Shown: positions 17,019 through 24,361 of the stretch, piece by piece
Layout: the number at the start of each line of letters is the position of its first letter
Position numbering within the stretch: the first letter of the stretch is position 1
Source: JBJXGC01 sp046154545
Lineage (GTDB): Bacteria > Chloroflexota > Dehalococcoidia > Tepidiformales > Tepidiformaceae
Direction of reading: 5' to 3'
Assembly: GCA_046154545.1 (NCBI GenBank)
Contig: JBJXGC010000054.1
Location: forward strand, 1 to 29,718
Length of the DNA: 29,718 bases
Position numbers and translations under genes: made by a program
Notes under the pieces: generated by a model
What the model saw: the letters and a program-made list of their open reading frames with translations, nothing else
Told to the model about the DNA's origin: nothing
The model's database searches: none

Positions 17019-17915
17019 CTATGGGAGCCGGTAGCGGTCCGTCCACGTCGCGCCGCCGTCGAGAGACTCGACGATGCCCCTCCCATCGACCGCCACGAGC
17101 AGCTGGTCGCCGTGCACCAGCATGGCTTCAGGCTTCCCTGTGAGCCTCGATCGTTCCTCCCAGGCGAGGCCCCCGTCGCTATTGCGGTACACTCGTCCGT
17201 CAGGGGCGACACCGTAGACGGCGCCAGCAGTCTCCCACGCGAGGAAGGCCAGGGGCGGCCCTTCCACCGCGGTCCACGATCGCCCGCCATCCACGCTTCG
17301 CGCCAGACCTGTCGCGGTCGTTGCTAACAGGAGTTCGGGATCCTCCGGACTCACGACAAAGTCAAACACCTGCGGGCGCGACCGCGTCTGCCATTGCTTC
17401 CCGTCCTGCGAGTAGAGCAATTCGCCGCGGACGCTGTTGTAGCCGTAGATGCCGGCGGGCTTCGCGATTCTCAACACGTGAAAGTCCGCTTCACCGAGCA
17501 GCGAGAGGCGTTCCCAGGCCTCACCGCCGTCCGTCGAGCGCAGCAGACCGAGATGTGGCGGAAGCTTCTCGTCCCGCATCATCTGCGGCGACGGGTGGCC
17601 GCTCGCCAGGAAGACACCGGGCGCCTGCACGGTGAAGCCCATCAGGTCCTGGAATGCACCGACGCGCTCAGCCCGACTTTCGCTCGTAATGCGAAAGAGG
17701 CCGGTGTGGGTCGCGGCATACAGGCTACCGTCCCGCCCATCGACGCCCAGACCGTGGACATGGAGGACGCCCGGGTCGTCTCCCAGCTGCGCCAAGGCGC
17801 TCGTCGCTGCCGGGGCCCCGCTGGGCGCCCCGTCGTCCTGGCCACAGCCGGCGAGAGCGAGGGAGACACCGATTGCCAGGACGGCGAGGGCGAATAGCCG
17901 GTTGATCATGGTCAC
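17019..17915 (-). CDS. Lipoprotein with BNR/sortilin-like beta-propeller (F510_1955-type)
   Basis: The 298-residue protein begins with a lipoprotein signal (hydrophobic core, lipobox LAGC at ~20-23) and an acidic/Ala-rich linker. It is followed by repeated blades with VHGLGVDGRDGSLYAATHTGLF, LLRSTDGGEAWERL, ARSVDGGRSWTAV and YRNSDGGLAWEER. The S-x-D-G-G-x-x-W Asp-boxes are those of BNR/sortilin-like propellers. Members annotated as F510_1955 family glycosyl hydrolases are usual beside copper proteins in Gram-positive-like genomes, but no catalytic residues can be assigned, so a binding role on the outer face of the membrane is as likely. It follows the cupredoxin gene by 67 bases with a small hairpin between. 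Confidence 0.75.
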   Translation of the reverse strand: MTMINRLFALAVLAIGVSLALAGCGQDDGAPSGAPAATSALAQLGDDPGVLHVHGLGVDGRDGSLYAATHTGLFRITSESRAERVGAFQDLMGFTVQAPGVFLASGHPSPQMMRDEKLPPHLGLLRSTDGGEAWERLSLLGEADFHVLRIAKPAGIYGYNSVRGELLYSQDGKQWQTRSRPQVFDFVVSPEDPELLLATTATGLARSVDGGRSWTAVEGPPLAFLAWETAGAVYGVAPDGRVYRNSDGGLAWEERSRLTGKPEAMLVHGDQLLVAVDGRGIVESLDGGATWTDRYRLP

Positions 17916-17942
17916 ACCATCGTTCCGCGAACCTTAACTGGT

Positions 17943-17962
17943 CTGCGGCCCAACCGCCGCAG
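17943..17962 (-). terminator. Small intercistronic hairpin
   Basis: A 7-bp stem with a 6-base loop lies between the cupredoxin and propeller genes on the minus strand, followed by ACCAGTTAAGG. It may be a partial terminator or mRNA-processing site. Confidence 0.3.
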
Positions 17963-17982
17963 TGTGTGCTGGCAGTTCGGCG

Positions 17983-18465
17983 CTATTTCACCGTCACCGT
18001 GGTGTACATCCCCTTGGTGTAGTGGTTGACACTCTTTCCACCCACTTCTTCGACGACCTGACAGGCGAGTTCGTAGGTCCCCGGTTCGAGCCTGGCTTCG
18101 GCCGTCTTGATCTCGCCGGGCTTGATGTCCGTGAGGTTGACCACCGGGTCGCTGAACTTACTCTGGCCGGCTTTCGCGCCCGCCGGCAGGCGCGCAACGA
18201 TGAGCTGGTGGGTGGCGCCCTCCTGGCCTGCCATGTCCATCGAGCCGTGCTCCGCCTCGTGCGTCGCAACGAACGTGACCGTGCCCGCCGCCAGCGTCTT
18301 CGACGAAGGCTCCATGGCCCAGTTCGTGAGGTTCACCGTCACTTCGGAAGCGGGCGTGCCAGCCTGTTCCGGCGTGTCGTCATCCCCGCCGCCGCACGCG
18401 ACGGCCAGGAGGCCCACCAGCCCGGCCAACCCCAGTGGGAACAGGACCAACAGACGCCTCGGCAT
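17983..18465 (-). CDS. Cupredoxin lipoprotein (sulfocyanin/plastocyanin-like)
   Basis: The 160-residue product has a lipoprotein signal (LAVACGGG, Cys at ~24), a Thr/Gly/Ala linker, and a single cupredoxin domain. The probable copper ligands are His of THQLIVARL, and Cys, His and Met in ELACQVVEEV...NHYTKGMYTTV near the C terminus, the C-x(n)-H-x(3)-GM pattern of sulfocyanin-like type 1 copper proteins. It should act as an electron carrier or copper-binding protein on the outer face of the cytoplasmic membrane. A dyad (18482-18498) lies 17 bases upstream of its start, so it is probably repressed by the BlaI-like protein encoded nearby. Confidence 0.8.
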   Translation of the reverse strand: MPRRLLVLFPLGLAGLVGLLAVACGGGDDDTPEQAGTPASEVTVNLTNWAMEPSSKTLAAGTVTFVATHEAEHGSMDMAGQEGATHQLIVARLPAGAKAGQSKFSDPVVNLTDIKPGEIKTAEARLEPGTYELACQVVEEVGGKSVNHYTKGMYTTVTVK

Positions 18466-18481
18466 CGACTCACTCTCTTTC

Positions 18482-18498
18482 TACGACCACGTGTCGTA
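18482..18498. promoter_or_regulatory. Putative BlaI operator O1 (upstream of cupredoxin)
   Basis: TACGAC-N5-GTCGTA is a perfect 6-bp-arm dyad just upstream of the cupredoxin start at 18465. It matches O2 in arms and spacing. Confidence 0.65.
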
Positions 18499-18646
18499 CT
18501 AAACGAGCGTAGCCACTGCCCGGGCACCGGGCAATCCAACCAGACACCTACGGGTTAAGGCGCGGTTTGGCTGCGGACGAGGCCGCTGCGCGGCGGACAG
18601 CGGCGCCAGACTCGCGGCTGGCGGCACACCCGAAGATGAGCCCCGT

Positions 18647-19267
18647 TCATCGGACCACCAGCCTGGCCTTCATCGCCGGATGAAGCGTGCAGAAGTAGTC
18701 GAAGGTCCCCGGGGTGTCGAATGCGATGGTCTCGCTCGCACCCTGGGCAAGGAGACCGGTGTCCCAGGAGCGGTCGTCCGCCGTCGCCGAGTGACGCGCG
18801 CCATCGCGGTTGGTCCAGGTGACGTTGGCGCCAAGGGGTACTTCGAGGTTCCCGGGGCTGTACGCGTAGTCGGCGATCACCACGGTGGTGGCCGTGCCGC
18901 CTTGCCGCGGGGTTTCCGCGGACGTGTTGCGGCCACCACCCATCATGGGGCCGCCCATGGGCCCCCAACCCCAGTTCCAGTCGCCGGACTGCCATGCCCA
19001 GGCCACGGTCGAGCCGAGGGCGACGAGGAGCAAGACGCTCAGCAGTGCAAGCAGCAGGGCCGGCGACGACCCACGCCAACCCTGGCTGACCCCCAACTGC
19101 TGCTTGAGCCGCTCAAACTCCTCGTGGTTGATTTCGCCCGAGGCGAGCCGGCGCCGGGCGATGTCCATGGGTTGGCCGCCACCTGCGGCGCCCTCCTGCC
19201 ACGGCGACCAAATGGCGAGCAGGATGGCTGCCAACACCAGGAACGGCATCCACATCATCCAGATCAC
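18647..19267 (-). CDS. SHOCT domain and cupredoxin fusion, membrane-anchored
   Basis: The 206-residue protein has a hydrophobic N-terminal segment (5-21), a SHOCT motif (DIARRRLASGEINHEEFERLKQ, ~35-57), a second membrane helix (~68-92), a Gly/Met/Trp-rich linker, and a C-terminal cupredoxin (~112-206). Its ligands appear as His of ARHSATAD and Cys/His/Met of FDYFCTLHPAM. The topology places the copper domain outside and the SHOCT part inside. The gene lies 114 bases downstream of the SHOCT gene at 19382 on the same strand and has no operator of its own, so it is likely read from the O2 promoter. A copper-carrier role is inferred. Confidence 0.8.
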   Translation of the reverse strand: MIWMMWMPFLVLAAILLAIWSPWQEGAAGGGQPMDIARRRLASGEINHEEFERLKQQLGVSQGWRGSSPALLLALLSVLLLVALGSTVAWAWQSGDWNWGWGPMGGPMMGGGRNTSAETPRQGGTATTVVIADYAYSPGNLEVPLGANVTWTNRDGARHSATADDRSWDTGLLAQGASETIAFDTPGTFDYFCTLHPAMKARLVVR

Positions 19268-19381
19268 AAGTCACCCCCAGGACAATTGTTCTCCAATGAC
19301 CGTCTGGCGGCGGGCGAGGCTGGCTGATCTGGCCGGCGGCAATCGACACAGAGCACGCTCCGAGGCCAGCATCCTGCCGCG

Positions 19382-19612
19382 TTACGACCGATTCAGAATC
19401 TCCCGGAGCCGCTCGTACTCTTCGTGAGAGATCTCACCGGCTGCCAGGCGCCGCTTCGCGATCTCCTGCGGTGTCTCGGATCGTCGCTCTGAGGTCTCCG
19501 TCCCGCGGCCAAAGGTGGAGGCGAACAGGTACACCAGGGCGCCGATAAAGACGACCCAGAAAACGCTGCCGAAGAGCATCCACCAGCCCATACCGTCGTG
19601 CGCTGCCCACAT
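19382..19612 (-). CDS. Small membrane SHOCT-domain protein
   Basis: From the ATG at 19612, preceded by AGGAGG, the product is 76 residues. One membrane helix (about 8-32, WWMLFGSVFWVVFIGALVYLF) is followed by a linker and a SHOCT motif (EIAKRRLAAGEISHEEYERLREIL) at the C terminus. SHOCT motifs are short oligomerisation-like elements with no defined enzyme function. It sits 19 bases downstream of the Met-rich gene and is surely in the same operon. Confidence 0.8.
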   Translation of the reverse strand: MWAAHDGMGWWMLFGSVFWVVFIGALVYLFASTFGRGTETSERRSETPQEIAKRRLAAGEISHEEYERLREILNRS

Positions 19613-19631
19613 GGTGATTCCCCTCCTCAGG

Positions 19632-20051
19632 CTATCGGGCCTGTGTTGGTGTGCTCGCCGCACGGGGCATATCGCGGTGCCCGGAGCGGGGAAGCATGTT
19701 GTCCACGTCGGGCGGCATCTCGGCCATCATGCCGTCCATCATCCGATGCATCATCTGGTCGATATCCGCCATGCCGGTGATCGGCGCCCCGGACGCGTGG
19801 TCCCGGAAGTGCTGCTGCATCCGTTGGAACCCGTCCTCGCCCAGGACCTCTTTCATGTGCACGAGCATCGCGTCGGAGTCCATGGCGGCCATGGCCGACA
19901 TCATCCCGGCGACGCCCTGCCCCTGGACCATCATCTGGGCCGTCTCCCCGTCGTCGTCGTCCGTTGCGAGAGTGATGCCGAGCGCGGCACCGAGTCCAGC
20001 GACCGCGATCGCCAGGACCGCGATGATTGCGCGACCAGGTGTCACCATCAT
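19632..20051 (-). CDS. Met-rich membrane-anchored protein, possible copper binder
   Basis: The product (~139 residues) has an N-terminal signal or anchor helix (AIIAVLAIAVAGLGAALGIT), an acidic stretch DDDDGE, and then an unusually Met-rich helical body (QMMVQGQG, GMMSAMAAMDSDAMLVHM, DQMMHRMMDGMMAEM) with scattered His. Such Met/His clusters bind Cu(I) in periplasmic copper proteins such as CopK/PcoE or DUF305 types, but I do not assign a family. Two ATGs are adjacent; the AAGGAG site better suits the one at 20048. It is the first gene of the minus-strand operon behind operator O2. Confidence 0.65.
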   Translation of the reverse strand: MMVTPGRAIIAVLAIAVAGLGAALGITLATDDDDGETAQMMVQGQGVAGMMSAMAAMDSDAMLVHMKEVLGEDGFQRMQQHFRDHASGAPITGMADIDQMMHRMMDGMMAEMPPDVDNMLPRSGHRDMPRAASTPTQAR

Positions 20052-20069
20052 TTACTCCTTCCCTTGTCG

Positions 20070-20086
20070 TACGACTGGAGGTCGTA
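20070..20086. promoter_or_regulatory. Putative BlaI operator O2 (between Met-rich gene and blaI)
   Basis: TACGAC-N5-GTCGTA is identical in arms and spacing to O1. It lies 19 bases upstream of the Met-rich gene and 109 bases upstream of the BlaI-like gene, so it may control both directions. An overlapping 10-bp palindrome (20066-20075) extends it. Confidence 0.7.
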
Positions 20087-20194
20087 CTTCCTTCAATGTG
20101 TCTCCCGCGAACCGCCACCGGGATGGCTGGGCGGACCCTTTTCAGTGGTCGAACGGTCCATGCCACCGCGTCCCGGTTCGGGTACCATGACGAA

Positions 20195-20587
20195 ATGGGC
20201 GAAGCGACGAGGACGACGCTTATCACGTCGGTTGGAGAGCTCGAAGCCAGCGTGCTCTCGACGCTTTGGGTCGATGGCGAACTCTCAACGCCGGATGTGT
20301 TCAACCGCGTGGGCAAGCCGAGAGGGCTGGCCTACACCACCATCCTCACGGTGCTCCAGCGCCTCTACCGGAAGGGGCTCGTTTCCCGCCGCGGCGAGGG
20401 CAAGGCACATAAGTACTCAGCGGCGCTCTCACGCGAACAGTTCTCGGAGCATCGTGGAGCGTTTCTGGCCAGCGCCATGGTCGAATTGGGCAACGCTGGC
20501 CTCTCCGCGTTGCTCGCCGAGGCGAATCGCCTCGACCCGGCGTTCGCGGCGATGCTCCGGAGCCAGCTCGAGGAGCCGGAGACATGA
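20195..20587 (+). CDS. blaI: BlaI/MecI/CopY-family transcriptional repressor
   Basis: The 130-residue protein from ATG 20195 has the family winged-helix core: ELEASVLSTLWVDGELSTPDVF, then AYTTILTVLQRLYRKGLVSRRGEGKAHKYSAALS. This is followed by a C-terminal dimerisation/cleavage region. There is no Cys, so a CopY-type metal site is absent. Control should instead come through proteolysis by the M56 partner, whose start overlaps its stop by ATGA. No ribosome site precedes the start, so translation may be leaderless or begin slightly elsewhere. BlaI proteins bind dyads of TACNAC/GTNGTA type as dimers; six such dyads occur in this window. No beta-lactamase or PBP gene is present, so its targets differ from the textbook ones. 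Confidence 0.85.
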   Translation: MGEATRTTLITSVGELEASVLSTLWVDGELSTPDVFNRVGKPRGLAYTTILTVLQRLYRKGLVSRRGEGKAHKYSAALSREQFSEHRGAFLASAMVELGNAGLSALLAEANRLDPAFAAMLRSQLEEPET

Positions 20588-21399
20588 GCCGCGGCGGCCA
20601 CCTTGCGCTTGTCACGCTCGTGGCGGCCGTCTTGTTCGCGCCGTTCTTGGTCGTTCATCCCACGGTGCCCCATCTCTCCGCGGCCGGCCTGACCGATCTG
20701 CCCGTCGAGCTTACGCACCCGGTCGTGGCCGGTGTCCTCCTCGTCGCCCTGGTGACGCTCCTCCCGGCGTACTGCCTGGTCGTCGTCCTCGTCCGTGCGG
20801 TGCGGGGGTCAACCCACTTGCACGCGCTCATTGGCAATAGCGAGCCGGCGCATCTGGAGGAGTTCGTCTACCGCCGCCTCCCGTCGGACGGGGTGAGTGT
20901 GTTCACCGCGGGGTTGTTTCGACCGGTGACTTTCGTCACAACCGGCGCCGCAGCCGTCCTGGGTCCCGCCCGGCTGCGGGCGGCGCTTCTGCATGAGGAG
21001 GCGCACAAGCGCCGCCAGGACCTGCGCTGGCGGCTTCTCCTCCAGGCCGTTGGGAGCGGCTTCTCGTTCATCCCGGTGGTGAGCGAGCTGGTAGAGGCCG
21101 AGGCGCTGTGCGCGGAATGCCATGCGGACGAGAGCGCCATCCGTAGCGGGGCCGGTCGGCTCGACCTGTTCGAAGCGATCGTGGCGGCGGCGACGTCCCG
21201 CTCAGTCCCGCTGGCCGTTGGCCTGACGGACACAAATGTCGAGTTCCGGCTGATGCGCCTGGTTGACCCCGCTCTGCCACTCCCGCGCCGCTCCCCCATG
21301 ATTCTCCTCGGGCTGGCAGGGCTCGCGGTTGCCCCGGCCCTCGCGGTCCACCTGGGTGCCATCGCGGCGGCGGCCTGGGGCGGAACGCACTTCACGTAG
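20584..21399 (+). CDS. M56-family membrane metallopeptidase (BlaR1-like, short)
   Basis: This 271-residue protein has membrane helices near the N terminus (~8-28, ~48-72), a FRPVTFVTTGA stretch, the zinc motif HEEAH (LLHEEAHKRRQD, ~138-149), a third Glu-containing motif EAEALCAECHADESAIR, and C-terminal helices (~237-265). It is much shorter than BlaR1/MecR1 and lacks the extracellular penicillin-binding sensor domain, so the signal is not a beta-lactam bound at that domain. The 4-base overlap with the BlaI-like gene indicates an operon and a protease/repressor pair in which the peptidase cleaves or destabilises the repressor. Confidence 0.85.
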   Translation: MSRGGHLALVTLVAAVLFAPFLVVHPTVPHLSAAGLTDLPVELTHPVVAGVLLVALVTLLPAYCLVVVLVRAVRGSTHLHALIGNSEPAHLEEFVYRRLPSDGVSVFTAGLFRPVTFVTTGAAAVLGPARLRAALLHEEAHKRRQDLRWRLLLQAVGSGFSFIPVVSELVEAEALCAECHADESAIRSGAGRLDLFEAIVAAATSRSVPLAVGLTDTNVEFRLMRLVDPALPLPRRSPMILLGLAGLAVAPALAVHLGAIAAAAWGGTHFT

Positions 21400-21558
21400 C
21401 TGACAATACGCGCCGCACCCACGCCGGGTGTAGCAATCGCGGTCGCCCGACTCGGGTCACGCCTCCACAGCCGCTGGGCGTGCGGGCACTCTCGAAGGCC
21501 CGATGGGCCCCTGGATGACGCCCATTCGGCCCGCCCGCAGCGCGAAACCGCCACGCTA

Positions 21559-21574
21559 TACTACGTACGTAGTA
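21559..21574. promoter_or_regulatory. Putative BlaI operator O3 (upstream of DUF2892 gene)
   Basis: TACTACGTACGTAGTA is a perfect 16-bp palindrome (4-base centre), 18 bases before the start of the DUF2892 gene and just before its GGAGG site. It has the size of classic bla/mec dyads. Confidence 0.7.
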
Positions 21575-21592
21575 AGACAACGGAGGCAGGCT

Positions 21593-21841
21593 ATGGCGAC
21601 CGTGATTCGGCCATCGGGCATCAACCTCACGCCAATCGAGCGGATAGTGCGAGTGGTGGCCGGCACCGGCGGAGTGGCCGGTGCCATTGTCTGGCTGGCG
21701 CTGGTACCGTCCTTGCTGGTCGGCGTCGGAGCTTTGGCCCTCGCCGCGGCAGGGCTCGACCTCGTGGTGACAGGAGCACGCGGACATTGCCCGCTCTACG
21801 CCTGGCTGGCCCGGCGCCGTGCCAGGAGGTTGGCGCCATGA
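21593..21841 (+). CDS. DUF2892 (YgaP-type) small membrane protein
   Basis: The 82-residue product starts at ATG 21593 with GGAGG 6 bases upstream. It has the DUF2892 pattern NLTPIERIVRVVAGTGGVAG, two membrane helices, and the end motif GARGHCPLYAWLA. The family occurs alone or fused to rhodanese; its function is unknown. Operator O3 lies right upstream, and the next small gene overlaps its stop (ATGA). Confidence 0.8.
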   Translation: MATVIRPSGINLTPIERIVRVVAGTGGVAGAIVWLALVPSLLVGVGALALAAAGLDLVVTGARGHCPLYAWLARRRARRLAP

Positions 21842-22008
21842 ACCACCGTCACGTCAGGCCGTCCGCCGAAGACCAGTCGAACGCTCCGGGTTCGCCCGAG
21901 TCGGAGGCCGCCAGTGGTCATGGTGGCTGGCGCATGGCCGGGATGATGCTGCTCTGCTGCATCCCGATGGTCGCGATCATCGTACTGGCGGCCATCGCCA
22001 CCAGGTGA
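21838..22008 (+). CDS. Small single-helix membrane protein
   Basis: The 56-residue product starts at an ATG overlapping the DUF2892 stop. The N terminus is polar (His, Ser, Glu rich), and the C terminus is a membrane helix GMMLLCCIPMVAIIVLAAIA with a Met-Met-Leu-Leu-Cys-Cys motif seen in small proteins of metal loci. Family and role not recognised. Confidence 0.55.
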   Translation: MNHRHVRPSAEDQSNAPGSPESEAASGHGGWRMAGMMLLCCIPMVAIIVLAAIATR

Positions 22009-22284
22009 CCGCGCGCCATCGGCTGGAGCTGCGAGTTCTTTTTTCACCAGCCCGGAGCGCGACAGGCAAGCGCGGGAGAGACCTCGCCAATGCGGCAATC
22101 GTGATCGTTGGCGCCTTGAGCGTGGCCTGGGGCGTTTGGATCATCGTCGAAGCCTGGCTCCAGGGCCACTGTCCCGGCGACCGCTTCAGCAATCATCGCC
22201 AGGGTAGTGCGTCGATCCTCGGAGGCCAGAGTCGAATCGGTTGGACCGCCGGACACAAGTGCGGCCCGCCGAACTCGTTCGCGG
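22005..22284 (+). other. Possible third coupled ORF with a membrane helix and GHCP motif, otherwise no gene seen
   Basis: A GTG at 22005 overlaps the previous stop (GTGA). The frame encodes a charged start, then a membrane helix (AAIVIVGALSVAWGVWIIVEAWL) and QGHCPGDRF, echoing the GHCP ending of the DUF2892 gene. After about residue 70 it loses coding character and runs antisense to the methyltransferase gene up to 22556. It may be a real short gene with a broken end. The stretch holds no other feature I can support. Confidence 0.3.
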
Positions 22285-22860
22285 TCAGTCCGTGGTCACG
22301 GGCTTTTGGGCCGAGAAGCGGAACGTGCGCTTCCGGCTTTCCACCTGCACCTGGCCGAAGCCCGCTGCCTCGAGTCTCCCTCCAAACTGGACCGGATCGA
22401 CCAGCACCATGGTGTCAAAGAGATGCGCTGTCCGGAAGACGAGGCTCGTGCGGCTGTCGGACCCGAGGAAGAAGCCACCGGGCCGGAGGACTCGGAAAGC
22501 CTCGCGCAGAAGCGCATCCTGGGCGGCGACTGACGGCACATGGTGGAGCATGGTGAATGAGACGACGGCGCTGAAACCATCCGCCTCGAACGGCATGGCC
22601 GTGGCATCACCGGTAACGACGGTCACGTCCTTGCCGGCCATACGGGCGCGGAGCCTGTCGGCCAGCCGGGCATCGTGTTCGATCACGGTCAACCTGAGTT
22701 CACGCAGTCTGAGGACATCGGTCGTCAGGCCCGGCCCGGGCCCTATCTCCAGGAGCTCATCGCCGAGCGCCGCGCCTTCCAACGCCCAGGGGAGAATGGA
22801 GCCCTGAAGGGTTCGCCGCCAGAGGCTGGATTGGCAATACCAGTTGTGGAATCGATTCGT
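22285..22860 (-). CDS. Class I SAM-dependent methyltransferase, start unclear
   Basis: Motif I (DELLEIGPGPGLTTDVLRL), LTVIEHDARLADRL, VVTGDATAMPFEADGFSAVVSFTMLHHV and AFRVLRPGGFFLGSD mark a UbiE-like methyltransferase. A start codon in frame exists only at TTG 22782, but clear family sequence (RFHNWYCQSSLWRRTLQGSI) continues upstream to about 22860 without ATG, GTG or TTG before a stop at 22900-22902. Either an atypical start is used or the start was lost. A BlaI-type dyad (O4) lies 62-78 bases upstream, supporting a promoter there. Substrate unknown. Confidence 0.75.
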   Translation of the reverse strand, partial: TNRFHNWYCQSSLWRRTLQGSILPWALEGAALGDELLEIGPGPGLTTDVLRLRELRLTVIEHDARLADRLRARMAGKDVTVVTGDATAMPFEADGFSAVVSFTMLHHVPSVAAQDALLREAFRVLRPGGFFLGSDSRTSLVFRTAHLFDTMVLVDPVQFGGRLEAAGFGQVQVESRKRTFRFSAQKPVTTD

Positions 22861-22921
22861 GTAGCACCTCTCTCTGTCCCGAACGTGGGGGGCATTGCCT
22901 CAATAGCTGCTTGGCCAAACC

Positions 22922-22938
22922 TACTACATCTTGTCGTT
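22922..22938. promoter_or_regulatory. Putative BlaI operator O4 (upstream of methyltransferase)
   Basis: TACTAC-N5-GTCGTT fits the same half-site pattern with two arm mismatches, at the right distance upstream of the methyltransferase gene. Confidence 0.4.
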
Positions 22939-23098
22939 GTCTTCTCTTCGCCGACGCAGGCTGGTGAATGGCCGGGCGGCGCGAGGTGGCAGTCGAAGCC
23001 AGCAGGTGGACGTGGAGACGGCGGCCACTCATGAGTCATGCCCCGGCGCTACTCGCTGGGCCGCCGCGGGCCCGTTTCCTCGCCGGTGCGACTGACCC

Positions 23099-24361
23099 TT
23101 AAGGCAGCGGGCCGCCGGTGCGTTCCGGGCTCGCGGCAAGGCAGGCGAAGCCAGCGACCGCCGTAGCGACAAGAATGGCCGAACCGAACAGCGCAAGGTT
23201 GAAGTCGCCGCTACCGGCAGACCAGCCGAGCAGGGCCGGCGCGGAAACGGCGCCAGCCTCGCCAGCAAAGCGATAGACGCCCACGCCCAGCGTGCGTTGG
23301 GTCACCGGCACCGCGTCCGCCAAGTGGGCGATGGGGCTGGGCCCGGAGAGGCCGACGGCAATCCCGAGCAGGAGGGCAACGCCGAGGAAGTCGAGGTAGT
23401 CGTCGCTGACGGCGAGCAATATCAGCGCGAGGGCACTCCCCAGCCCTCCTGGCACAATGGCGACCTTCCGTCCGAACCGGTCGGCAAGCCAGCCGGCCGG
23501 GTAGAAGACCGCAAGTGACGCGAACCCACCAATGGACAGGGCGATGCCGATCTCCTCGGGGCCGAGCCCCAGGCGACGCGCCCCGACAATCGGCGCAGCC
23601 ACAAGCTGTGTGCCTATTCGCGCAAACGCCAGGGCAAATGCGAGCGGCCAAAGAGGCCACAGCCCGCGGGCGGCCAACACACGCCATACCACCAGGTGTC
23701 CACGCTGAGCGCGGCCGGCCGCCGGCAGCGGCGGGCCGGCTGGCCGGCGCACGGCCGCATGCAACCAAAGTGCGATCACGGCGGCGATAGCCGCGTAGAC
23801 GACAAAGACGGCACGGACACCGGATTGACCACCGATGAGACCGCCGAGAAGAGGCCCCAGCGAGGCACCCGCCAGCGACGCTGCCTGGTATGAGCCGAGA
23901 ACGCGACCGGCCTTGCGAGGCTCCGAGTCGACCAGCACTAGTCCCGTCGCCGCGACTGAGGAGGTCCCGGCCATGGCCCCTTCCACAACGCAGAAGACGG
24001 CCAGCGTCCAGAATCCGCCCGCCAACGCGCAGAGAAGCGCGGCCGGGACGGTAACCGCCGGGCCGGCAATCAGCAGCCGGCGGTGCCCGACTGTCCCGGC
24101 CAGCCAGGCCGCCGGGAGGGCGACCAGCAGCCGAGTTGCGGCGAACGCCGCGATGAGCAGCCCGACGAGCGCCGACGAACCGCCGAGGGACAAGGCGAAG
24201 GAGGGAAGGATCGGGACAACCAATCCTATGCCCAGCGTGGAAAGGGCCGCACTACCGTGGAGCGCCAACTCCGGGCGCGATAGACGCGCCCGGAGCGGAG
24301 GCCCAGGGACGAGTTGAGAGAGTGCGGTTCCCAGTCTCCCCCTCGCACTGACGTGTCTCAC
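23099..24361 (-). CDS. MFS transporter
   Basis: The start is taken as GTG 24361, which overlaps the lipoprotein stop (GTGA), giving ~420 residues. The protein has about 12 membrane helices. The MFS signature after helix 2 is degenerate (AWLAGTVGHRRLLIA), while the second-half copy is clear (GWLADRFGRKVAIVPGG). The fold and length suit a drug/metabolite-proton antiporter of the tetracycline/DHA type. The substrate is not predictable. Translational coupling to the DUF3828-like lipoprotein suggests that the two act together in envelope export under operator O5. Confidence 0.85.
   Translation of the reverse strand: MRHVSARGRLGTALSQLVPGPPLRARLSRPELALHGSAALSTLGIGLVVPILPSFALSLGGSSALVGLLIAAFAATRLLVALPAAWLAGTVGHRRLLIAGPAVTVPAALLCALAGGFWTLAVFCVVEGAMAGTSSVAATGLVLVDSEPRKAGRVLGSYQAASLAGASLGPLLGGLIGGQSGVRAVFVVYAAIAAVIALWLHAAVRRPAGPPLPAAGRAQRGHLVVWRVLAARGLWPLWPLAFALAFARIGTQLVAAPIVGARRLGLGPEEIGIALSIGGFASLAVFYPAGWLADRFGRKVAIVPGGLGSALALILLAVSDDYLDFLGVALLLGIAVGLSGPSPIAHLADAVPVTQRTLGVGVYRFAGEAGAVSAPALLGWSAGSGDFNLALFGSAILVATAVAGFACLAASPERTGGPLP

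Noticed and set aside
20195..20587. Calling the repressor CopY
   Set aside because: It has no Cys-x-Cys metal-binding tail and is paired with an M56 peptidase.
19515..20840. A 441-residue open frame on the plus strand
   Set aside because: It crosses the Met-rich gene, the operator and the BlaI gene in a wrong frame with no motif.
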